Positions 11,507 through 22,487 of a stretch of 64,000 nucleotides of DNA are shown here, piece after piece. Within the stretch, counting starts at the first letter, position 1; each line of letters begins with the position of its first letter. A program made the position numbers and the translations under genes. Location of the stretch: contig OY987273.1 of the NCBI GenBank assembly GCA_963920665.1, positions 4,094,501-4,158,500 of the forward strand, given 5' to 3'. The notes beneath the pieces are model-generated. The model was not told the DNA's origin, did not search any database, and saw nothing but the letters and a program-made list of their open reading frames with translations. This DNA is from Straminergon stramineum. Its lineage: Eukaryota > Streptophyta > Bryopsida > Hypnales > Calliergonaceae.

Positions 11507-11656
11507 TACTAGTAGAAAATTCAATTTTTTTGTTGTTTTGGTCGTGTTGATCCGGTCACTTTTTGACAGGAATCTGTTGAAATCAACAGATTCCTGTCAA
11601 AAAGTGACCGGATCAACACGACCAAAACAACAAAAAAATTGAATTTTCTACTAGTG
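11507..11656. mobile_element. CACTA-type foldback MITE, 150-bp near-perfect palindrome
   Basis: The two 73-base arms (11508-11580 and 11583-11655) are perfect reverse complements around a two-base AA centre. The right terminus reads CACTAGTAGAAAATTC inwards, the hallmark start of plant CACTA elements. The left terminus is the same with the outermost C changed to T. The flanking three bases are ATT on both sides (11504-11506 and 11657-11659), matching the 3-bp target duplication of CACTA elements. Identical arms and an intact duplication indicate recent insertion. It has no coding capacity. If transcribed it would form a long hairpin. Confidence 0.85.
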
Positions 11657-12205
11657 ATTCTCTACAATTTGGGAGAGGATGTCAACATTTTGGCAGTTCT
11701 TACAATTATGAAGAGAAATGAATTTTATAATTGTAAATTATGTAAACCACTAAAACTAAAGATTCCAGTCAAATGCCGACCCTAAATCCACCATGGCTTC
11801 TACTCATCATTTCACCCAAACCTTGAGGTTTTCTACTCACCCTACACATATGCACTTATACAAACTCACATGAAAAATCCCAATTGTTCTAGGATATTCA
11901 AACACCAAATCCTATGTATTCAAATTAGATAGTGAAAACAACACAACTAAGTTGTGTCCAAATGGCATCTACCTATAATACTAAAATCGTTTAGCATATT
12001 ACCCATTGTAATCATTGAACTAAGTGCTACAACTTTCCAATAAAATTTGACTCTCCTTTCCTATAGTAATAGGCAATTTTAGAAGAATAAAAAATAACTC
12101 ATTCCAGAGTCCACGGTTTTAGGGGACACAGTCATAGGTCACAATATTCATTTAAAATAGGAAAATTTTGTCTATTTTGGGAAAAAAAATGATCAAAAAA
12201 TATTA

Positions 12206-12312
12206 GGGGGCAAAAAATTGCCCCCAAAAAGTTTTGGAGGCTCTAGGCTCACATATTCCACGCTCACAGCTCACAAGCTCACGGCTCTAAGCTCACACGC
12301 TAGCGTCGTTGG
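12206..12312. repeat. Terminal block of the two-gene element (transposase side)
   Basis: A short hairpin (GGGGGCAA ... TTGCCCCC, about 12206-12228) is followed by GGAGGCTCTAGGCTCAC, several GCTCAC/GCTCTAAGCTCAC repeats and CACGCTAGCGTCGTTGG. The same block occurs in reverse orientation at 41865-41930, about 700 bases beyond the SWIM end of the third copy, and a degenerate form lies at 30316-30362 beyond the methyltransferase end of copy 2. Position and repetition identify it as the element terminus. Confidence 0.65.
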
Positions 12313-12425
12313 ACTTATTTTAGAAGTACATACATACTAAGCAATTGATACTTATAAATTTAGAGCTCTACATTTAACAAATATTTCTAGACTTCTATAT
12401 AGTGCACTCTTGCACTATATTACTA

Positions 12426-13620
12426 CTATGAATGTAAGAAGTGTTCATTCAACTTAGGCCAATTGAACTGCCTAGTGAATCGATTGAGGAGGTGGGCCAA
12501 ACCACCCCAATAACCATTACCTTTTTGGCAAAGTTGGTCAAAGTATTGGTGAAACACAATTCCCAATTGGTGGTGGCTAAACATAGCCATTGTATTTGTT
12601 TCCCGTTGCAACTTGTTGTAGTCCTCTGACATGCATTGCTTGTTCATCCTTTGAGCGATTTTATCAATCATATATTCCTCCACTACACGTGATAAATGTA
12701 GAATGATTTCCTCATTTGCATCTCTTCTATGCAAATATGCAATGCTTGGATCCACCCACCACCTTCTTGTCAAAACTTCGTTCATGTCACTTGTAGATGT
12801 GAACGTATACAAGGATTTCATCAGTTCGGTAGCTACAGTAGTCATGCCTCAATCGCAAATTCCGATATACATGTGTGACTTGTCATTAAGAAATGGAACA
12901 TGATGTTGTCTAGAAAAATATCGTTGTATAGATGTCTAACAACATGCACCGCACTCATGATGTGTACCAATGCCCAAGCAAGCTTGGTGCACTTCTTCTG
13001 AAATCAAGCAAGATGGTAAGCCTTAATCACATCTGACTTTGTTAGATTGGAATATTGCAACCAAACATATATGTTGTCTAGATAATCGTTATCCATGTTC
13101 AACATTTGTCGAAGTGTTCCGTCGTTCCACCAATATGAATACCCTTCATTCGTTCTTCCATGAACTGCAACAAACCATATAACTCCAAAATGTGGAATCT
13201 TCACTGCCATTGATTCATTTTGGTGTTCCATCTTTGCAAGTTGAGGTTGTGTGGTGTGGTGGTTGGATATCTTTGCCACGAACTCCCACGATGGAGCTAT
13301 CCTTGGACATCCTTTCATTCGGCCTTTTTAAATCCTTGCATACCCGCCCTTCATGATTAAGCCATCTTGGAAAATCACCTGTGCCATGTCTAGAAGCACT
13401 ATGAGATGGCGTCTACCCCTATCCAATTTAGCAAGTCCCTCATCACTAGTCCACCAACCCAATGATCCTTGCCTATTCCTCTTCTTCGCAAATGGAGAGC
13501 ACCAACCAATAAACAACTATGCTTTGAGATTGAATTGCTCAAAAGCTTCATCATTTGCATGATCATGGTTGTTTGCCCAGGCAACTCGACAAGATGACGA
13601 ACATGACGTCCAACACGTCT
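12426..13620 (-). pseudogene. Protein-kinase-like pseudogene
   Basis: Leftward frames reassemble into a kinase-like order: MAVKIPHFG (possible ATP-site lysine), a hinge-like segment GYSYWWNDGTLRQML, then KLAWALVHIMSAVHVVRH and YNDIFLDNIMFHF, which resembles the HxD...N catalytic loop. Next comes YIGICD*GM, where the DFG position would be DWG with TGG changed to TGA (12849-12851). A 139-codon tail follows (12426-12845). At least two frame changes and in-frame stops (for example near 13330 and 13010) show it is dead. I do not recognise the kinase family. It lies just outside the end of element copy 1 and diverges from the DUF7869-type gene that starts near 13.95 kb. Confidence 0.5.
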
Positions 13621-13949
13621 AGTAGACCCCTCGTTCGTCTAATATAGTCAACCTTAAGGTTGATTTTCAAATAAAGCACTTTCTATTTCCAATTTTGACA
13701 AATTTGAGTTTCATTTTATTGAAGTGTCTTACATTAATAATCACCTATTACATTCTAAATTATGGATCATAACTGAAGTGAGATTTCAAATTGTCTCTAC
13801 AGGTGGGATAAGGATTTATTCAACAAAGTTATCAAGTATACATGACACTTGTCTCATATGACATGTGATGTTAGACGAACAACTTGATAACAAAACCCCA
13901 AAATGCATTCGACAAAACAACCCTGTGCATGATGTTGCTTGCATATGTA

Positions 13950-16160
13950 AAGACTAAAGTTCATAGGTAGATGCATCGTGACTCATGAGGGAGAAAGATG
14001 GTCATGATTGATGAGATAGACGTATGTATGCAAGCTTGGATGCATATTGTTGGGATTCTCGAGTCTACATTTTATCGCTACCAAAAATATGCCATGAAGG
14101 ATGGTCGAGAAGCTAGGGAATATGGTAATATGGGATTACTGAAGCCAAGGCAATACACGGAACAAGTAGCTATTACTTTGAAGTGCATCTTAGAAAAGAA
14201 AGTAGATCACATGCCACATAAAATCCCACACTCTCAAGTCAAGAGAAAAGGTCGTTGCCAAAGTTTTGTCAAGTGAACTATATTTCAATGGAAGGGTCAG
14301 ATGACAAAAGTCAACAAAGTGAATGTAGCTTTCGGATTGAAGGAGTTTCAACATTGAACTTGAACAAAATCAGGTCTACGAGGTTTCCAGAGTACAATGT
14401 GAATCAACTTGGAGACAACTTTGCTAGTTGTACTGTTTGTGACAAATTATGGGAGCTCATGAAGAGTGCTTTTGTAGGGTCTTGAACTATTATGTTGTAG
14501 TCAAGGAGGCTGGACAAACACCTCGCCATTGCTCGCGCCCACAAGGAGCTTTATTATGCAAATTGATATTGGTCTCAAACTTGTCCACATCAATGTCTTA
14601 TAGTCATGCATGACAAGTTGGATCATGCAAAAACAATTTCTTTTGTCTTTTCCCATAAAAGTTAAGATCTTCATGATTTCATGAAGTTGCATGTATCCAT
14701 CATTGGCATGATTGTGCATGTTTATGTTGATGTCTACTACGCACATTATGGTTTTGATCTCTTCAAGCATGATTCAAATTATACCATTAGTTCAATGGCT
14801 AAGTTGTTGTGAGACATTGAACAAGCACCGAAGTCATCTTCGAGGAAATTGTTTCACAACGTAGGGTCGACATCTTTGTTTAGAGTAGTGCTCAAGGACA
14901 AGAAAATGTGCCTAGCATCACTTTCCCTGCTATTAATACCCTTACTTCTAGCAAAGCCGTTACCACCTATTTTGAATGGACAATGCCACCGGGGACAACA
15001 AAAATAGTTATGTCTACTATTTTTGGTCTCTATTGGTCGCGAATAAGATCTTCCATATAGTATTTGTGAGCTTCATGATTGTTGGTCATACGCATGATGA
15101 CATTGATGTGTTGTTTGGGAGATGTAGCATACTTTTGAAGGAGAGTTTCCCGACTATCCCATTGCTCATGAAGTTGTTCATGGATGTGGAATCCATTCCT
15201 ATTGTCCCACATCTAATCCAAAAGGTGCTTGATTTCAAGGGGTTCATTGTAAGTTCATTTATCGATGGTGATGATATTCTCGTTGGGCACATGAGGCCAC
15301 AACAAGTGACATTCTACCTAGAATCAAATGGAATTCCGGTCATGAAGTACAAGATGAAGTGCACTAATGTGGATTGGCAAAGGAAAATGGTAGAGCCATT
15401 AAATTGTGGAAAAAAATGCTAAAGGGCAAAGTCAATGGCCCCGTGGAGTATCAGTGCCAATTCAACCTATAGATGTGAAAGGTACCCAGGACATTGTAAA
15501 AGGTATATTTGGATTTGAGAAGTATTGGGAGAACTTGTTCAATGCAAATGTCACTGGAGAATATTGAAGGCAGTATGAGCATTTGGTTCACTATTGCTGT
15601 AATGTGAGGGTAACAATGCAAGAACCGTTTCCAAGCTCTATGATTTGGAGGGACGATTTCTAGCCAACAACACGTGTTCGATAAGCATGAGTGGATCAAT
15701 TAGGGGATGATGGTGAGGAGCTCGAAGAATTTGCAGAGCATGAAGCATACATTGGGCCTTTGATTGGTCATCCAAAACCATCTTTTAGGGTAGGATATGA
15801 TCTGTACAACGGGTACTTTGTTGCAGTTCACCTTGGGGATGGTAACAATCGACCTATTTGGATAGCTAGGGAATTGTCAAATCCCAATAGTAACCTGGAT
15901 AAACCAAATGCATCCTCATTCAGTACTTTTGTCCAACATCAAGTAGTAGGGATGTTCTAGACAACTACACTAGAGGGGACAATGATAGAGGATTGCGTTG
16001 GAAGGTCGATGAAATTGAGCTGGTGGTTTGGGAGCATACAAACACTCTAATGACAACATGGAGTTCTACCATTAGAAGTGACACCATCCATTGCTTGATC
16101 AAGATCTCGATAGTTCAAATTGAAGTCATCAACCAAAGTCTTGCATTGTACACTTGATAT
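13950..16160 (+). pseudogene. DUF7869-type transposase-like pseudogene, copy 1
   Basis: Broken plus-strand frames give LDKHLAIARAHKELYYAN (14.5 kb), LIVMHDKLDHAK (14.6 kb), YYAHYGFDLFKHDSNYTISS (14.74 kb), MDNATGDNKNSYVYYFWSLL (14976) and VGHTHDDIDVLFGR (15.1 kb), then a C-terminal part at 15691-15960 (PSFRVGYDLYNGYFVAVHLG). The spaced acidic motifs HDKxDHAK, DNxxxDNKN and GHTHDDID are typical of the DUF7869 family, probably an RNase-H-like transposase fold. Several stops and frame changes interrupt it. A more decayed relative lies at 36.9-41.6 kb. The mechanism of this family is not established from sequence alone. Confidence 0.6.
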
Positions 16161-16889
16161 CTAAAGATATGGGTGTGCATATGTTCTACATATTTTTTCA
16201 TAATGTTGTAGCACATCTTCATAATTCGTACAATACTTGGAATTTAAATAATACAGTACATGAAATAGGATTTAGTTGATTGATTTTATATTATTGTTTG
16301 CTATTGCATATATATGTTAGTAAGAGTATATTCCATATTTATGAAATAATTGCATGTACATATAGTATTATGCTATGTCTATTATCTTATGTTGTTTTAT
16401 TTTCAATATTATTCAATGAATTTGGTTAAATATTTATTGTTGTACTCATGTCATTTGAAATTGTACATCCATTTGAAACAAAAGGATAGTGAAAGTACCC
16501 ACTTTTTATTTTGTTAATGTGTTCAATACTTGTCACATTTTGGATAGAAAGTCAGTTGGTTGTTACAACTTTTTTGCCTATGAAACTCACTTAGTAGCAC
16601 AAAGTTATTTGTTTAAATCATGCACTCAGACGAATTAATTGGAAATCAAACTCGAACTGCCTAAATAACATAAACACTTTTAAAACAAATTGTGAAGATC
16701 ATGACTTGGTGTTTAGTCTAGGACATGAACTTCACTTATATGAATAAAAACACTCCTATTATGACAAATGGAATATATTGCAGGACTTACTAACTCTTGG
16801 TACTCTCATTTTAATAGAAATCACACTTTAGAATTAATAAATTTAGCATTTGTTGACCTAAATTGGCTAAAACAAAATTTTCATTTCTT
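16161..16889. other. AT-rich stretch without recognisable features
   Basis: I see no gene, no structured repeat and no clear transposon end here. It separates the DUF7869-type relic from the truncated end of element copy 2. Confidence 0.5.
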
Positions 16890-16925
16890 ACATCTGAATG
16901 GAGAATATTAATTTGAGAAGGTCTC

Positions 16926-17552
16926 TCAAATTAAAGAATATAGTATTTCCATTGAATATGGATGTAAAGGGGGGCGTGAGAATAATGATTGCGAAGGACT
17001 ATTGGATAGTATATTGCATTTCAAGTCTCTCTTGGACTTTCTATCCGACAAATTTGATATACAATAAGGTGTCTTGTGAAGTCTCAATTCAAGGGATTCC
17101 CCTTCAAATTTGCTAAAGAAATTTACAATATGATCTACTTCTTCAACTTTCATAGGATGGACAAGAGCACACTTAGGCAGGACTAGAAGTACATGACGAG
17201 GTGAAGAAGGCGAAACTACATTTGCATTGTAAGACATATCGACTATAGATATAGTTGATTGCCAATTTAGAATTTCTATAGATGCCACTAGTATAGCTAA
17301 AGGAAGCCCATAGGCCCTATAGTTTCCTAACATAAGGTATCAACACTAACCATCTTCTTCCACACACCTTGCAATTGGAATACACTCTTGCAATTCCTTC
17401 GATTTGGACTTCTTCTCTTCCTCAACATAGATGGAAGACTCAACAAATTTGAAGCGGACATGAAGCACATGATTGAATGTCCTAGCAAGTCCCCCGTCAT
17501 GTACTAGAAACACTAACGGAATCTCATGATTGTCTACTTCAATGCAAGCCAT
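16926..17552 (-). pseudogene. MULE-like transposase N-terminal fragment (copy 2)
   Basis: Leftward from 17552 the sequence reads MACIEVDNHEIPLVFLVHDG, LLHVRF-like VLHVRFKFVESSIYVEEEK, and then NYRAYGLPLAILVASIEI and HVLLVLPKCALVHPMKVEEV. These match the first 250 residues of the transposase at 6985 (VESSIYIEEEK, NYRAYGLPLSMLGVSTEI). A frame break falls near 17340. The rest of the transposase is absent beyond about 16890. Only the N-terminal region survives, so it cannot be functional. Confidence 0.65.
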
Positions 17553-18289
17553 GCCAATATTATAAGATTATTGGAAACTTGGAATAAAGGTAGAGGTTTG
17601 TTGGGATGGGCTTTAGGAGAAATGAACTTGGCGGAGTCCTATCATGTACCCTTTCTTTGAACACAATAGGAAGAGGAAGATGGCACAATTAAGAATATAT
17701 GATAAGTACTCAATTTTTATAGATGACTCATACTTGCTCTGCTAAGCACGTTTTTGTAGATACATATTATTTAAATAATGATTGAAGGCATATTGTTGGC
17801 TTTGTTATGTTCCTTTACCTTTATTCTATTTCAAAATGCGGCACAACCATGTGATTTTTTGAGGACTTTCTAGAATTATAGAGTACTACAAAATTAATGA
17901 TGCTACATGATTTCTTAAAATAATTTGTGTGTCATTGCAAATTGTTGGTGATTATACTTTCTCTAAAGATGCCATCATTAGTTTTCGATAAACAACCCTT
18001 AATCTTTGAATCTTCAACCATCTCCACACGAGATCTATCCTTTATGTAATACACGGGATTTATTTGAATTTTGCATGTGCATTAAAGTAGATGCCAAAGT
18101 ACACTTTCAAATGTTCAATGGAGGGGGTATATTAATTAGACGACCACAAAGTAGTATTACTTGCAAAAGTCAGCTTCCTACTAGTCATGCATTAGGTTGA
18201 AGTAGCCTTTCATGGAAGAGCCATTCTTCATTGATGTGCAAAATTAGTCATTTTGAGTAGTGTTTGAGTCGTTTCCAGCCTTCTTTTGT

Positions 18290-18640
18290 TGCTTCATGCC
18301 ATGATACTCCCATAGTCTTGATCTCATAGTTCTAATTCAAATAAAGAAGTAGAAAATGCACCATTCTCTTTTGTTTTTAAGTTCCAAAGCTTTGAGGAGA
18401 TCTAGGATGACGTGTACAAAGTAGGTAACAACAAAGATAGGTCAATCTTCAGCATCTCATTCTTGTAAAGTCCTTTGATATGAAGAGGAGGGTGGTGATG
18501 GAGAACAACTTTGTGGGGCAAAGAATTTTGAAGTAGTGACAAAAGAGTCCGATGACAACAACAACAAAAGTAGCCAATCAAGAAAAGAGCAACAAGGACA
18601 TTCAAATGATATGAGCATGAAGTCATCATCATTTTGTCTT
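18290..18640 (+). pseudogene. Decayed first exon of accessory gene (copy 2)
   Basis: Nucleotide-level similarity to the minus-strand exon at 6098-6415 is visible (for example the block around GATCTAGGATGA and the preceding CTTTGAGGA run), but the reading frame is lost. Its position, about 740 bases from the divergent transposase start, parallels copy 1. Called from alignment by eye only. Confidence 0.3.
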
Positions 18641-18696
18641 TGAAATATCTTTGTGTACTTGCAAGTTTTAAAGAGTAAACTAGCACAATGACTACG

Positions 18697-18844
18697 CACT
18701 ACAAGGAAGCAATGTCAATTTTGACATTTTTGAGTCAATTCGGAGGGGTTGATACAGACAATTTTTGTCAATTTTCTGTCATTTTGGACATTGTTTTATT
18801 AATTCAAACACTATTAGTCAATTCAAATGTGTTTTTTTGTAGTG
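18697..18844. mobile_element. CACTA-type MITE with imperfect target duplication
   Basis: It starts CACTACAAGGAAG and ends TTTTTTGTAGTG, the classic CACTACAA terminal inverted repeat of plant CACTA elements. The flanking triplets are ACG and ATG, a possible 3-bp duplication with one change. It is 148 bp long and AT-rich, without coding capacity. It is more diverged internally than the palindrome at 11507. Confidence 0.65.
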
Positions 18845-18899
18845 ATGAAAATTATTCCATTCTTGATTCATTTTTCATGAAATTTCTTCATTGTTGATA

Positions 18900-20455
18900 G
18901 GAATAGGATGGGTAAAATACATGATTAAAGAACTAGATGTAGAAAGCAAGGTTGTAAAATTAAATCATTGAACTCCAAGATCAAAACTTATAAGTGGACA
19001 TTAGATATATTCAAGCAAGTCCTAAATGTTCTTAGTATTTATTCACCGTGTTTCTTATGGGTGGGAACTAAGTAATTTTTCTTTTGAGTCACAAAGTATA
19101 TTCTTATATATTTGTTGTCCATATTAGATTGTAGTAGTATGTATGGAAGGAAAATAATGCAACAAGTCCAATTTAAGAAGAAAATCCCACAACTGAAGAC
19201 GTAGGGTGGTGGTCTTCTTGACATTCTAATGTTTGATATTTCTTGCAATTGGTGACAAAAAACTACATGGCGTGTGACACGAGCTCCATGTGCTACAATA
19301 AATTGATCACGTAGAATGTGGGGAATATTTTATACATTCCATGAGGACTATTAGGATGCATTGGCCCCCTCACTAGCCTACCTAAGTCATTTGATGGGTG
19401 CAAGCTAAATAGTACCCCCCAATATTGAGATTGAGAATTTTATCTTGTATATCTTTCCTAGCTAGTTTGGGGCCTTAGATATGAAGTATGAATTCAAAAC
19501 TAGGAAATAGTTTCATACTTGTGAAATAAGCAATTTCAAAGATTTTCTAGATGGACAAGCGAGGGTTCATTTCAAAGCTTCTATATAAACTAGACATCAT
19601 AGAATTATGAGTCCAAGGGACTAGCTCCTAGCAAGAGTCATGTGAGTGGTATGCATGCTATCTAGGCTAGTTGAGAACTTCATAGGAGACCAAATTTTCA
19701 AATTTAGATAGCCTTGTTGAGCAGATGGTGAGGAAGTTTCAGATAAAGCAAGTGTAATCCCCGAAGTCCCAAATCTGACATGTAATAAGAAGCTTTGGAA
19801 TCTTCTAATTTAGAATTAGCTAGTAGACGATTGCGCTACAAAGTCCTAAAACTTTGGGCCAAAAGAATGCTCAAATTCCTTGGCAATGCTTAAATCAAGG
19901 AGAGCCATTGCTAGGCTGCCAAGCTCCTATGATTTTGGTAACTTTTCTAGACCTTGAAATTCTCTTTCATGGAGCCACATGACCTCATTCAACAAGGTCA
20001 CATTTGACTAGCACATTGTGTTGGGTCTTTGATTTTTGAGACACCAAAACCCAAGCAATTTTATGTGATCCTTCTAGCGCCAAGCGAAGACAAGGAGAAT
20101 GAGAAACACTTGAAGTCATGTACAAGGGGACAAGGGAGCAATACGAGTGGAGGGTGCCTCGACTCCAATGCAAACTCAAACATTCACAAAGGTATTCTAG
20201 ACCTTCCAACTAGTCGTGTCAATGCTTTATAGAAAGGTGCTCATGTGTGCACTTTGGTATGTGCCCCATGATGAACGTAGCATAGGAGCCTTAAAAACTT
20301 CACTTCACAATTCAAAACATGCACATGGTGGCCATGCCACACCTCCAACCCGTCCCCGAACATAGACACAATATAATGTACACTAGGACAAAGTGTCTCT
20401 TGCACGCCTCGCTTCTTCTTTCTGTCATGTCTTAGTTGACCAATGTTTGGGTGAC
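18900..20455. other. Repeat-derived stretch, nothing recognised
   Basis: Short frames only, no domain that I can name, and no clear terminal repeats. It lies inside the span of element copy 2, where copy 1 has its intergenic and first-intron sequence, so it may contain an unrecognised insertion. Confidence 0.35.
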
Positions 20456-20459
20456 TTGT

Positions 20460-21125
20460 AGAATTTGCTTGTCCCTAGGTGCGACTTCCTTAGAAATAAT
20501 TAGATTTGGTGACAACCTGTAGTGCAACTCACACACCTTGAGTGGCCGCATCACGCTTCTAGCTATGCCTTCAATGGTTGCATCATGTGTCTTGCTCGCC
20601 CACCTCTTGTTTCCATCACATCCGAATCACTTGATGCTTGGGTTCATTAGTAGAGTGTCCACGTCTTCTAGGCATACTTGCTTGTTGAAAAATAATTTGG
20701 ATTCATAGAGGGACCCGATTTGAGGGGTGGTGATTGGAAAGCCCATAGGGTTAGTCGAATTTGACTTGACCCAAGGCCTTCCTAGTAGCCACCCCTCAAA
20801 TCAGGCCCTTCCCAAGTGCTTCACTCAACTTTTAAAAAAAACAGATTTGGTGATGACTTTGCAGTGCAGTGCACGTGCCTTGGGTGGCAATGCCACACCT
20901 TTGACTGCGCCTTCAATGGATGCATCACACATATTACAAGCCCCACTTCTTGCTTACATCACGTCTGAGTCACCCTATGTTTGGGTTCATTTGTAGAGTG
21001 CACACGTCCTCTCAACACATTTGCCTATTAAAAAATAATTTGGATTTGTGGAGGGACTTGATTGGAGGGGTTAGAGTTGGGAAGACCATGGGGTTAGTTG
21101 GATCAATTTGTGCTCATGACCTCGT
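20460..21125. repeat. Tandem duplication, two diverged units of about 310-355 bp
   Basis: The first unit (about 20460-20815) and the second (about 20816-21125) share an ordered set of blocks: GATTTGGTGA, TGCC-TTCAATGG-TGCATCA, GTTTGGGTTCATT-GTAGAGTG, AAAAATAATTTGGATT and GGGTTAG near their ends. They differ by many substitutions and small gaps, so the duplication is old. No coding function is seen. Confidence 0.55.
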
Positions 21126-21529
21126 GGCAACTTACATTGTATGGAACTTTTGTTGTGGATTCTCATTCTTTTGGGGGGCTTTCGTAATTTCTTCTGATTG
21201 TTACTCCAATGACAATTTAAATGATTTTTGAAGTCTTTTTCAATTGTGGAGGTGGTTCAATTGATGAGTTTGAAATCTTATTTTTATGGAGGTCATATTT
21301 AGATGGATTTACTATAAGTCCAATTTGATTACAATATATTTAAGTTGCCTAGTTGCCTTTGTTAAATGAGGCAAGGTTCTAGGGATTAAGTAGATGTATG
21401 AAAACTTGGAAGTTCATCCTCATTTTATAATGATATAGTACTATTGGGAATTAATTTTATGTCTCTTTCCTGAATTACATTTATTGATATAATGTGTTGT
21501 GGTGTACATATCCAAAGAAACAAACGTTG

Positions 21530-22000
21530 AAGCATTGTTCTTTCTTCATCCAATGAACCAATTGCACCACTACAAGTTGTAGAGGTTGGAGGTCCCTTTG
21601 AGTCTAAAACTCCAACAGATGTGGACATCGAGGTGTCAAATGACTCAGAAAAAGACAAAGAGGAAGAGCAAGACCTGGTAAGATTTCAGGGTATTAATGA
21701 TGCCCTAGCCTTTGTGCAAAAGTGTAGGTGCTCTTGAAGCTCCGTCAGAATACCAATTGGCCTAGTCACCTCATTACAAGATATTCTTGCAAATGCAAGT
21801 AGCCCGAGCTATCGTATGAGAGCTTAGAGATTGAGTACAACTTAGAATGATAGACTTCCTTTTCAATTGTTAGTTTGGAGTTTGAGGAATTTTGTCATTG
21901 TGATCGTAATGATAGCATGGCTTGGCTTGGTGATGTGATCATTCTTCTCAGCTCTAACTCGGATAGTGATGTTGAGATTCTTGATGATTAAGTGCACTTT
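21530..22000 (+). pseudogene. Accessory gene upstream acidic exon (copy 2)
   Basis: Plus-strand counterpart of 4519-4214: an acidic run followed by a stretch around NTNWP-like sequence at about 21.75 kb, then shared flanking sequence (TTTGAGGAAT ... GATGTTGAGATTCTTGA) ending near 21990. The frames are broken and no intact product exists. Confidence 0.4.
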
Positions 22001-22217
22001 ACTATTTCATGCTTACACACATTCCATATGTTATATAGTAGATAAAGAATATACCTGTTTCTTGACATCTATCCATATCTATCATTATATGTGTTGATAG
22101 ACTTTTAATTTGGAGTAAAGGGTGTATTTGGTTGATCCATACATAGATTTTGTTACTTTGTTTCATTCATCCATTTAAATGCTTTCTTTTTTTCTTGGTT
22201 TGGAATTGGCATTGCAG

Positions 22218-22451
22218 ATGGATGTGTTGCCTATCAATCAAATGCAAGAAGAGAAGATCCTAGAGACTACAAGGATCGATGATAGTACTCAACTAGAAAT
22301 CAAAGTTGAAGATGAAGGACAATTCATGGAGGAGGACATGGTTGAGGAGGAGGAGAAAGACCTCCTAGAAGATAATTTACACCAACTACAAAAGGTGGAC
22401 TCAGTTTCAACACTCAATGCTTTGAAGATGAAGCTAGAAAAAACCTTTTGA
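22218..22451 (+). pseudogene. Accessory gene acidic exon beginning MDVLPIN (copy 2)
   Basis: 77 codons follow an ATTGCAG acceptor-like site: acidic (EDEGQFMEEDMVEEEEKDLL), then HQLQKVDSVSTLNALKMKLE, ending TGA. It aligns codon for codon with the copy 1 exon at 3855-3622, with conservative replacements. It is the best single piece of evidence that both regions derive from one protein-coding gene. Confidence 0.55.
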
Positions 22452-22487
22452 TTTTCAATTCCTCTTTGCCAGCTTGTCACTATACCA

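Larger units (their letters stand above)
1..12312. mobile_element. Two-gene divergent MULE-like transposon, copy 1 (left end cut off by window)
   Basis: One element is inferred from a leftward accessory gene (6.4 kb down to base 1) and a rightward SWIM-type transposase gene (6985-11064) that diverge from a shared region near 6.4-7.0 kb. The same divergent pair recurs in decayed form at 16.9-30.4 kb in the opposite orientation. The right end is placed at about 12312, after a terminal block with a GCTAGC core that is also found near 30355 and 41870. The left terminus lies outside the window, so element length and target-site duplication cannot be read. This copy keeps many CpGs and longer open frames than copy 2, so it is probably the younger one. 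Membership of the MULE superfamily is inferred from the transposase architecture. Confidence 0.65.

Noticed and set aside
11285..11642. Phe/Ser-rich frames resembling membrane proteins
   Set aside because: They come from the pyrimidine-rich tract and the palindromic MITE; composition explains them.
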